This document shows positions 16,943 through 24,108 of a DNA stretch of 64,000 bases, piece after piece (within the stretch, counting starts at the first letter, position 1; each line of letters opens with the position of its first letter). The notes beneath the pieces were generated by a model that ran no database searches, was not told the origin of the DNA, and saw only the letters and a list, made by a program, of their open reading frames with translations. The stretch is from JAAFHZ01 sp964247085 (lineage in GTDB: Bacteria > Cyanobacteriota > Cyanobacteriia > Cyanobacteriales > Chamaesiphonaceae). A program made the translations under genes and the position numbers. The stretch is from positions 1-64,000 of the forward strand of contig CAXTSX010000003.1 of NCBI GenBank assembly GCA_964247085.1, given 5' to 3'.

Positions 16943-17096
16943 GCTTGATGTTTTGGGATGAATGAAATAGCCCTGTATGGGAACTAGTTCTTTTGTTTTT
17001 TTTGCGGAGGTTCTCCATGTATTTTTGTCGGGTGAGAATCTTGATGATTGCTCCATCTATATCGATCGCTAATTCTTTTCTTTACTGGAGACCATC

Positions 17097-17951
17097 ATGG
17101 CTCTTACAGGATATCTATCCGAATACTCACTAGTAGAAATATTTCAATTTGTTCAACAGGGCTATAAAACTGGTTTGTTGTTGATTGAACCTGACAATGA
17201 CTCTGTTCAATCAACTACCTTTTCCAGTTATATTTGGTTTCGTAATGGCCGCATTGTCGCTCACGCTCGCGACCTCAGCCAGCTAGGACTATTGGTCATG
17301 ATCGACCAAAGAGGCTGGGCAGTGGATGGAGATTTATCTTCCATGCACCAAAAATTCAAACTCATGCACGAGCCACTAGGTCTATTTTTGAAGTCTCAAG
17401 GTACTTTAGACACCGAACAACTCCGGATGTTGTTTCGATCGCAAGTTTTGCAGCCAGTATGCGGACTTTTTAAGTTGGCTAATGCCCGTTTCTCTTTTGA
17501 TGAACAAGTTCCATTGGCCTATCCAGAAATGACCGGATTAAGCATGACTGCCGGAGAAGCCAGCTTGTTGGGCTTGAGAGTCTTACGCGACTGGAGTTTA
17601 CTAGAACACAAGCTCCCGTCTCCGGAATTTGGTCTGAAAAAACTCCGCCCAGAACTACCCGCGCTCAAACTGGATACCCAAGAAATGCAGGTCTGGGAAT
17701 TCGCGAATGGTGAAATTAGCTTGACTCAAATCGCCAAAAAAACTGAGCTGGCCTTAAGCACCGTGCAACAAATTTGTTTTCGGCTAGCCGCCGTCGGCTT
17801 AGTTAAAGAAATTGCGCTCGAACTAGCTCCAGCAGCCTTAGCAGAAATGGTAGCGGCCAATCAGTCGATCTCTAAAACCGAAGTTGAAAAACCGGCTTTG
17901 TCTAAGTCATTCATGAGTAATTTAGTGGGCTTCTTAAAAAAGAAGGTATAG
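17097..17951 (+). CDS. PATAN (DUF4388) domain protein
   Basis: The 284-residue protein begins with MALTGYLSEYSLVEIFQFVQQGYKTGLLLI, the standard DUF4388/PATAN opening, with the strand pattern SYIWFRNGRIVAHARD. It continues with a winged-helix-like segment near 205-245 (EISLTQIAKKTELALSTVQQICFRL) and a basic C-terminus. It lacks a receiver, unlike the PATAN-receiver gene at 10237. The GTPase gene begins 4 bases after its stop, so the two are co-translated. In cyanobacteria PATAN proteins are linked to pilus-motor control, and a GTPase partner fits a polarity or switch module (inference). Confidence 0.85.
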   Translation: MALTGYLSEYSLVEIFQFVQQGYKTGLLLIEPDNDSVQSTTFSSYIWFRNGRIVAHARDLSQLGLLVMIDQRGWAVDGDLSSMHQKFKLMHEPLGLFLKSQGTLDTEQLRMLFRSQVLQPVCGLFKLANARFSFDEQVPLAYPEMTGLSMTAGEASLLGLRVLRDWSLLEHKLPSPEFGLKKLRPELPALKLDTQEMQVWEFANGEISLTQIAKKTELALSTVQQICFRLAAVGLVKEIALELAPAALAEMVAANQSISKTEVEKPALSKSFMSNLVGFLKKKV

Positions 17952-17955
17952 AAAT

Positions 17956-18504
17956 ATGGAAGTTATGCGTTTGGTGATCACTGGCTGTGTGGGAGCTGGT
18001 AAGACTACTTTTATTCGATCGATCAGTGAAATTGAAGTCGTAGATACTGATCGAAAAGCCACCGATGAAGTAGCCGACATGAAACAAGGCACTACTGTTT
18101 CGATGGACTTCGGTAAACTGACTTTTAGCCCGGAAATGGCGCTCCACATTTATGGGACACCTGGTCAGGCCCGCTTTAATTTCATGTGGGATATTCTCAT
18201 TAGCAAGGCTCATGCCTATGTCTTGTTAGTGGCCGCTCACCGGCCCAGTGAGTTTCACCAAGCCCGCCGGATTTTGAACTTTATGAATCAACGGATGACA
18301 ATTCCGATGATTATCGGAGTAACTCACAATGACTGCGAAGGTGCTTGGACTCCCGAAAACGTGGCCCTAGCCCTGGGTTATTTGCCAGATATGACTAGAC
18401 CACCGATCGTCCAAATAGACGCTAATGAACAAGAATCAGTCGCCGCTGCCATTATGGTTTTATTAGAAGAATGTATGCCAGAAGAAGCCGTAGCTACAAC
18501 ATAA
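17956..18504 (+). CDS. Small Ras-like GTPase (MglA-related group)
   Basis: The 182-residue protein has a P-loop GCVGAGKTT (residues 10-18). Switch II carries YGTPGQARF in place of the usual DxxGQ, and THND stands where NKxD is expected. The YGTPGQ form is typical of the bacterial Ras-like GTPases paired with Roadblock proteins. It follows the PATAN gene by 4 bases and shares the locus with Roadblock and V4R-like genes. A molecular switch controlling polar localisation or pilus activity is the natural reading, but is inferred from context. Confidence 0.88.
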   Translation: MEVMRLVITGCVGAGKTTFIRSISEIEVVDTDRKATDEVADMKQGTTVSMDFGKLTFSPEMALHIYGTPGQARFNFMWDILISKAHAYVLLVAAHRPSEFHQARRILNFMNQRMTIPMIIGVTHNDCEGAWTPENVALALGYLPDMTRPPIVQIDANEQESVAAAIMVLLEECMPEEAVATT

Positions 18505-18547
18505 TTGCTAACTTTTAGATACTTGATTACTTTTCAAGTTGTGTCGG

Positions 18548-18570
18548 GGAGAAAGTTAATAACTTTCTCC
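18548..18570. terminator. Hairpin between convergent GTPase and accD genes
   Basis: GGAGAAAGTT (18548-18557) and AACTTTCTCC (18561-18570) form a perfect 10-bp stem with a 3-base loop between two converging genes. Neither side has a proper T tract, so it is a probable rather than certain bidirectional terminator. Confidence 0.5.
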
Positions 18571-18601
18571 TATGAAAATAATTGATATTTCTCCAGATTT
18601 A

Positions 18602-19468
18602 TTACTTGGCTACTGGTTGATGAAAGCGAATTAACTGCGCCAGCGTCTGACGCAGCTTCGGACGGGGCACAATCATATCTACGAATCCGTGCTCAAAATA
18701 ATATTCCGAAGTCTGAAAATTATCGGGCAACTTTTCGCGCACCGTTTGCTCAATCACTCGTCGACCAGAGAAGCCGATCGTTGCTTTAGGCTCGGCCAAA
18801 ATAATATCCCCCAGCATCGCAAAACTGGCAATGACCCCACCCGTGGTGGGATTAGTCAAAATCGGAACATACAATAACTTGGCTTCTTGATGCCGCGCCA
18901 GCGCCGCCGAAATCTTGGCCATTTGCATCAGACTGAGCATTCCTTCCTGCATCCTTGCCCCGCCGGAAGCACAAACAATGATCGCCGGTATTTGCAATTG
19001 GGTAGATTGCTCCAACATTCGCGCCAGTTTTTCACCCACTACCGAACCCATACTACCGCCCATAAAGCGGAAATCCATTACTCCTAAACCGACTCTTTGA
19101 CCTTCAATCTCGCCCAGGCCAGTGGTCACTGCGTCGATTAAACCGGTTTTCTCTTGATTTTCCTTCAGTTGATCACTATAGGCTTTGCGCGCGAAAAACT
19201 TCAGGGGGTCAGTGGGGTGAATTTGTTCATCCAGCGATTGCCAAGTACCACCATCAATCAACTGATGAATTCGCTCTTCACTAGTAATTCGTTGATGGTG
19301 ACCACATTCGATGCAAACCATCTGATTGGCTTTTAAATCTTTGCTGTAGGCGATCGCCGCGCAACTGCCACATTTAGCCCACAGTCCATCAGCAATTTCG
19401 CGCTCTTGCTGTGGCTGAATTGCGGGGTCAGTTTTTTGGCGATTGGCGAACCAGTCAATGAGGGTCAT
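18602..19468 (-). CDS. accD: Acetyl-CoA carboxylase carboxyltransferase subunit beta
   Basis: AccD pairs with AccA to transfer the carboxyl group from biotin to acetyl-CoA in fatty acid synthesis. A four-cysteine zinc ribbon stands at about residues 33-57 (CGSC and CIECGHH). The crotonase-like carboxyltransferase core follows, with VCASGGARMQEGMLSLMQMAK and the GVIASFAMLGDIILAEP oxyanion region. Length is normal at 288 residues. The gene is divergent from the photoreceptor-kinase gene, with about 260 bases between the starts. Confidence 0.95.
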   Translation of the reverse strand: MTLIDWFANRQKTDPAIQPQQEREIADGLWAKCGSCAAIAYSKDLKANQMVCIECGHHQRITSEERIHQLIDGGTWQSLDEQIHPTDPLKFFARKAYSDQLKENQEKTGLIDAVTTGLGEIEGQRVGLGVMDFRFMGGSMGSVVGEKLARMLEQSTQLQIPAIIVCASGGARMQEGMLSLMQMAKISAALARHQEAKLLYVPILTNPTTGGVIASFAMLGDIILAEPKATIGFSGRRVIEQTVREKLPDNFQTSEYYFEHGFVDMIVPRPKLRQTLAQLIRFHQPVAK

Positions 19469-19730
19469 AAGCTTTCAAGTTGAATGCAAGGGAGTGAAAA
19501 CAGACTGTCGAACATTATCGCTTGTTTGGTTACTTCCTGTATCAAGATCGTTTTGGGTATATTTTGCTATCTGTGAGGTGATAGCCAACAGCAAGACCAG
19601 GCAAAATTCATGAAAACCTGTCGAGGAGGGTTGTTGATGGAGCTTGAAAATCTATCACTCAAGTTCCGGGTGTATTCTAGAGGAATGCAGGCTATGCAGT
19701 TGACCTGTCCATCCCTAATCAGCCGAGTTC

Positions 19731-21143
19731 ATGAATCCAGAAACATTGGCGAAATTACGAGACTACTGTCGAGATGATGCGGCCTTTGAGCAGCTCACTC
19801 AGGATTTGCAAGCGGAGTTTCGACCGCTCCGGCAAGCAATCAATCAGGCCGGACAGCAGCAAGCGCTGTTTCGAGTGATTAGTCGCATTCGAGAATCTCT
19901 GGACTTAGAAACGATTTTTCAGACCACGGCGATCGAAGTGCGTCAGCTGTTACAGGCCGATCGAGTGGGGATGTTTCGGTTTTATCCAGGTAGCGGCTGG
20001 GACGATGGCGAATTTGTGTCCGAAGATGTCGATCCAGTTTTTTCGTCGGCGATCACCCATAAAATTCATGATCACTGCTTTGGCGATCAGTTTGCTATTC
20101 ATTACGAGCAAGGCCGGATTCAGGCTGTATCCGATATTCATAATGCGGGTTTGAGCGACTGTCATATTCAGATTCTATCGCAGTTTCAGGTACGGGCTAA
20201 CTTAGCGGTACCTCTCTTACAAGGTCAAAAACTGTGGGGATTACTTTGTATTCATCAATGCTCAACGCCCCGTCAGTGGCAGCCGATCGAGATTGAATTT
20301 GTTAGCCAGATCGCTCACCATCTGGGAGTTGCCCTCCAACATGCTGAACTGCTGGCCGAGCTGCGGATCGAAGTGACTGAAAGGCAGCAGGCTCAAGAAA
20401 GAGCCCAGTCTTTAAACCAGGGTTTGCGCCAAGCGATCGCCGAACTCAAGGCCGTCAATCACGAGCTAGAATCCTTTAGCTACTCGGTTTCCCACGATTT
20501 AAGAGCGCCTTTACGCAGTGTCGATGGCTTTAGTCAGGCACTACTCGAAGATTGCCACGATCAATTAGATGCCTCTGGCCAAGACTATCTTCACCGCATT
20601 CGCGCTGCCACCCAGCGGATGGGGCATCTAATCGACGATCTGCTGACCCTCTCCCGGGTAATTCGGAGCGAGATTCAAATTGAATCGGTCAATCTCAGTC
20701 GGTTAGGCAGTAATATTTGTGCCGAATTCCAGCGTACTCAGCCCGATCGGCAGATGGAGTTCGTGATTCAGCCAGGCTTGTTAGCACAAGGAGATGAACG
20801 TCTGCTCCAGGTAGTACTCGAAAATTTATTAAACAACGCAGTCAAATTTACCTCTAAGCACTCCCAGGCTAAAATTGAGTTAGGTACAATTACTCAAGAA
20901 GATGTTAGGTTGGTTTATTTTGTGCGCGATGATGGAGTCGGATTCGATATGAATTATGCTGACAAATTATTTAGTCCCTTCCAACGCTTGCACGGGATGC
21001 AAGAATTTCAGGGAAATGGCATTGGACTCGCTACTGTGCAGCGGATCATCAGGCGGCATGGTGGTCAGATTTGGGCAGAAGGATCGATCGAAGGCGGGGC
21101 GACTTTTTATTTTACACTGGCAGCAGAGGAAATCGGTTCATGA
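19731..21143 (+). CDS. Cyanobacteriochrome-type GAF sensor histidine kinase
   Basis: The 470-residue protein has an N-terminal helix, a GAF domain (about 50-205), a coiled linker and a kinase. The GAF domain carries DHCF (residues 114-117), which fits the DXCF motif of blue-absorbing cyanobacteriochromes, and a Cys144-His145 pair followed by QFQVRANLAVPL, the canonical bilin-attachment region. The phosphoacceptor is His255 (SVSHDLRAPLRS), and the ATPase domain shows NLLNNAVKFT and GNGIGLATV. There is no membrane segment. Its stop overlaps the start of the response-regulator gene (ATGA). A bilin-binding light sensor is predicted; a non-bilin GAF that merely kept these residues is the alternative. 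Confidence 0.85.
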   Translation: MNPETLAKLRDYCRDDAAFEQLTQDLQAEFRPLRQAINQAGQQQALFRVISRIRESLDLETIFQTTAIEVRQLLQADRVGMFRFYPGSGWDDGEFVSEDVDPVFSSAITHKIHDHCFGDQFAIHYEQGRIQAVSDIHNAGLSDCHIQILSQFQVRANLAVPLLQGQKLWGLLCIHQCSTPRQWQPIEIEFVSQIAHHLGVALQHAELLAELRIEVTERQQAQERAQSLNQGLRQAIAELKAVNHELESFSYSVSHDLRAPLRSVDGFSQALLEDCHDQLDASGQDYLHRIRAATQRMGHLIDDLLTLSRVIRSEIQIESVNLSRLGSNICAEFQRTQPDRQMEFVIQPGLLAQGDERLLQVVLENLLNNAVKFTSKHSQAKIELGTITQEDVRLVYFVRDDGVGFDMNYADKLFSPFQRLHGMQEFQGNGIGLATVQRIIRRHGGQIWAEGSIEGGATFYFTLAAEEIGS

Positions 21144-21589
21144 GTGACAGCGTTAACACCAAAAGTATTTTGTTGGTAGAAGATAATCCTGATGACGAAG
21201 CCTTAGCGATTCGGGCACTAAAACGTCATCACATTAGCAACGAAATTGTGGTGGCGCGGGATGGCGTAGAAGCCCTAGATTACCTGTTTGCCAGAGGGGT
21301 GCATACTGGACGGGACACCAGCATTAAACCCACAGTGGTTTTACTAGACCTCAAGCTGCCCCGCATCGATGGCTTAGAGGTTTTGCGTCAACTACGGGCA
21401 GACGATCGCACTCGCCTATTGCCAGTGGTGGTGCTAACCACTTCTAGTGAAGAACAGGATATGCTAAGTAGTTATAGCTTGGGTTGTAATAGTTACATTC
21501 GTAAACCGGTAGATTTTATCCAGTTTTCGGAGGCTATTCGGCAACTAGGAATGTATTGGCTATTAATCAATGAAGCACCACCAATTTAG
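21140..21589 (+). CDS. Single-domain response regulator, Rcp type
   Basis: The ATG at 21140 overlaps the kinase stop and is chosen over longer in-frame starts, because the preceding residues are kinase sequence in another frame. The 149 residues are one receiver domain: acidic pair in LLVEDNPDDEAL, phosphoacceptor Asp70 (VVLLDLKLPRIDG), Thr/Ser in VVLTTSS and Lys in YIRKPVDF. The NPDDExLAIRALK wording is that of the Rcp1 family encoded next to phytochrome-type kinases. It is the expected phosphate acceptor of the upstream kinase. Confidence 0.9.
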   Translation: MSDSVNTKSILLVEDNPDDEALAIRALKRHHISNEIVVARDGVEALDYLFARGVHTGRDTSIKPTVVLLDLKLPRIDGLEVLRQLRADDRTRLLPVVVLTTSSEEQDMLSSYSLGCNSYIRKPVDFIQFSEAIRQLGMYWLLINEAPPI

Positions 21590-21616
21590 CCCGAAGATCC
21601 AGGGAGGTAATTTGAA

Positions 21617-23581
21617 ATGAATCTTCGTAATCTACGAGTTTTGATTGTTGAGGATTCGGAAGACGATATGTTTCTGACCCTACGCGCCCTGCGGCGGGGT
21701 GGCTACAATCCAGAATATGTGCGGGTAGACACGCCACTAGCCATGCAGACCGCCCTCGCTCAAGAAACTTGGGATGTGGTGATTGCGGACTATACTTTGC
21801 CAGCCTTTAGTGCCCCCGAAGCTCTCCAGGTACTCCAAAACCAGCAGCAGGATCTCCCCTTTATTATTGTTTCCGGTACGATCGGTGAAGAAGTAGCAGT
21901 GGCGGCCATGAAGTCTGGTGCCCATGATTATTTAATCAAAGGTCATTTAGCGCGTTTAGTACCGGCGGTGGAGCGAGAATTGCGCGAGGCTGCTGAACGC
22001 CATAAACAACGCCAAACCCTCCAAGCTTTACAAGAAACCGAACAAAAAATTCAAGAACAGGCTGCGCTGATCAATATTGCGTCGGATGCGATTTTTGTGT
22101 GTGATCTGGACAACCAGATTATCTTTTGGAATCATGGTGCGGAACGGCTGTATGGTTGGACTGCTGAAGAAGTTTTAGGTAGGAATGCATCCTCTTTGCT
22201 GTACCGAGAATTATTGCCACAAGTGGCCGCTATTCCGCCAGCAGTATTTGCGACAGGGGAATGGCAAGGAGAATTACACAAAATCAACAAGAATGACACC
22301 CGGGTGATTGTGACCACTAGGTTAACGTTGGTGAGAGATGCAGCGGGGCAACCGCATTCGATTCTGTCGGTGGATACCGATATCACCGAGAAAAAACAAC
22401 TAGAAGCTCAGTTTTTACGGGTACAAAGATTAGAAAGCCTAGGCACCTTGGCCAGTGGTATTGCCCACGATTTTAATAATATTTTGACCCCGATTTTAGC
22501 GATCGCCCAAATGATGTCGGTAAAATCGGGACACAGCGATGAGCAACGTCAGCATCTGCTAAAGGTGGTGGAAGACAGCGCTAAGCGGGGAGCTGGGTTG
22601 GTTAAGCAAATTTTGGCCTTTGCCCAAGGTGTGGAAGGGGAGCGAGCACCTTTACAAGTTCGCCATTTGCTCTCGGAGATGGTTCAGGTGACGCGTCAGA
22701 CTTTTCCAAAAACCATTGAGATTGATACAAATATTCCTACTAATGATCTGTGGACAGTGGCGGCGGATGCCACCCAGCTGCACCAAGTACTGATGAATCT
22801 GTGCGTCAATGCCCGCGATGCCATGCCCGAGGGCGGAACACTCACTCTAGCCGTAGAAAATAAGCTGATTGATGAATCCTATACTTGCTTAAATGTGGAG
22901 GCGCGACCTGGTGCTCATGTGGTGATCACGATTACGGATACGGGGATGGGTATTGAGACTGAATTACTCGATCGCATTTTTGATCCTTTTTTCACCACCA
23001 AAGAACTGGGCAAAGGAACTGGGCTGGGTCTTTCTACCGTACTGGGCATTGTCAAAACCCACGGTGGTTTCATCAAAGTTTATAGTGAAGTTGGTCATGG
23101 TACTCAATTCAAGGTGTATTTACCAGCGATCGAAGATGATATTAGCCTGACCACTAGCGATCGATCGCTAGTGAGTGGCCGTCAGGAATTAATTTTAATT
23201 GTGGATGACGAACCGCTAATTCAGCAGGTCACTCAAGTAGCCTTAGAACTTAGCAATTATCGAACTCTATTGGCCAATAATGGGCTGGAGGCGATCGATC
23301 TCTATCGTCAACACCACGATGATATTAGCTTAGTGCTGATGGATAGCATGATGCCATCCATGGATGGTCTGACGGCCTGCCGGACTTTGCAGCAAATCGA
23401 TCCCCAGGTACGTATTGTAGCCACCAGTGGCTTGACTTCCAATAGTTTGTTTACGCAAGGAGCTAGTATTGGAGTGAAAGCATTTTTAGCTAAGCCCTAT
23501 TCGATCGAAGAATTATTGGACACTATCCAAGCAGTGCTCCAGACCACTAAATCAGTTGATCGATTAATTGACAGTCACTGA
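21617..23581 (+). CDS. Hybrid histidine kinase: receiver, PAS, kinase, receiver
   Basis: The 654-residue protein opens with a receiver (about 5-125, Asp58), followed by a coiled coil. A PAS domain (about 145-262) has DLDNQIIFWNHGAERLYGW. The kinase carries His284 (GIAHDFNNILTP) and an ATPase domain with NLCVNARDAM and GTGLGLSTV. A second receiver (about 530-645) has phosphoacceptor Asp576. The HDFNN form is typical of kinases with receivers at both ends. It starts 27 bases after the Rcp-like gene with a GGGAGG site, so the three signalling genes form one operon. Its first receiver may take phosphate from the upstream kinase (inference). Confidence 0.92.
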   Translation: MNLRNLRVLIVEDSEDDMFLTLRALRRGGYNPEYVRVDTPLAMQTALAQETWDVVIADYTLPAFSAPEALQVLQNQQQDLPFIIVSGTIGEEVAVAAMKSGAHDYLIKGHLARLVPAVERELREAAERHKQRQTLQALQETEQKIQEQAALINIASDAIFVCDLDNQIIFWNHGAERLYGWTAEEVLGRNASSLLYRELLPQVAAIPPAVFATGEWQGELHKINKNDTRVIVTTRLTLVRDAAGQPHSILSVDTDITEKKQLEAQFLRVQRLESLGTLASGIAHDFNNILTPILAIAQMMSVKSGHSDEQRQHLLKVVEDSAKRGAGLVKQILAFAQGVEGERAPLQVRHLLSEMVQVTRQTFPKTIEIDTNIPTNDLWTVAADATQLHQVLMNLCVNARDAMPEGGTLTLAVENKLIDESYTCLNVEARPGAHVVITITDTGMGIETELLDRIFDPFFTTKELGKGTGLGLSTVLGIVKTHGGFIKVYSEVGHGTQFKVYLPAIEDDISLTTSDRSLVSGRQELILIVDDEPLIQQVTQVALELSNYRTLLANNGLEAIDLYRQHHDDISLVLMDSMMPSMDGLTACRTLQQIDPQVRIVATSGLTSNSLFTQGASIGVKAFLAKPYSIEELLDTIQAVLQTTKSVDRLIDSH

Positions 23582-23623
23582 AACTGATTAACAAGTGAAG
23601 AACAGTCGCGATACAATTGCCCC

Positions 23624-24028
23624 ATGATTACAACATTAGCTGCCGAAAAAGTCCTGTGGGACTTAAAAGATTTAGACCACACGGCCACTGCCGAGCAACG
23701 GACTGAAATTCAGGCTGCTCTGCAAACTCTCACCGCTGCTGCCGACTATCACATCTTTGGAGTCTGTGCAGAACAGCAATCAGCTGGTTTCCAAGCCCTG
23801 CAAAGCTATGCTCAACATTTTGGCTATCTGCTAACTGATGCGATGGGGCAAGAGCTACCCGAGATCGCTGGCGCGGTATATCTCAAATTTAATCCTCGAT
23901 CGCAACGTCTCTATGTTGATACTTACAATGGCACCTATCGCGGTGTGTTAGTTTCTTTTCAATCCGACCTAGCTGAGGGATATAGTGGCACCCACGGCCA
24001 TTTTCCTCTGGATTTATTTGTTAGCTAA
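23624..24028 (+). CDS. DUF1824 family protein
   Basis: The 134-residue product is a small cyanobacterial protein of unknown function, recognised as DUF1824 from AGFQALQSYAQHFGYLL and the C-terminal YVDTYNGTYRGVLVSFQSD. It has no membrane segment or catalytic motif. It follows the hybrid kinase by 42 bases and could be read through from it. It converges with glnN, from which it is separated by a large palindrome. Confidence 0.8.
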   Translation: MITTLAAEKVLWDLKDLDHTATAEQRTEIQAALQTLTAAADYHIFGVCAEQQSAGFQALQSYAQHFGYLLTDAMGQELPEIAGAVYLKFNPRSQRLYVDTYNGTYRGVLVSFQSDLAEGYSGTHGHFPLDLFVS

Positions 24029-24033
24029 CCCCC

Positions 24034-24108
24034 AGATTTGATCGGAACTAAACAAGAAAGCTCTGCTATTTAATAGCAGAGCTTTCTTGTTTAGTTCCGA
24101 TCAAATCT
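24034..24108. terminator. 75-base near-perfect palindrome, probable bidirectional terminator
   Basis: Arms 24034-24070 and 24072-24108 are exact reverse complements over 37 bases, with a single central T. The structure starts 5 bases after the DUF1824 stop and reaches 2 bases into the glnN stop codon, so it serves both convergent genes. Typical terminator stems are 7-15 bp and this one has no classical T run. Cruciform formation or an RNA-processing site are other possibilities. Confidence 0.75.

Noticed and set aside
16832..17056. Reverse-strand frame across the compound repeat
   Set aside because: The frame is built from the palindromic repeat and encodes low-complexity Pro/Ser sequence.
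19550..19730. Possible structured RNA upstream of the photoreceptor kinase
   Set aside because: Only weak short hairpins are visible; nothing matches a known riboswitch core.
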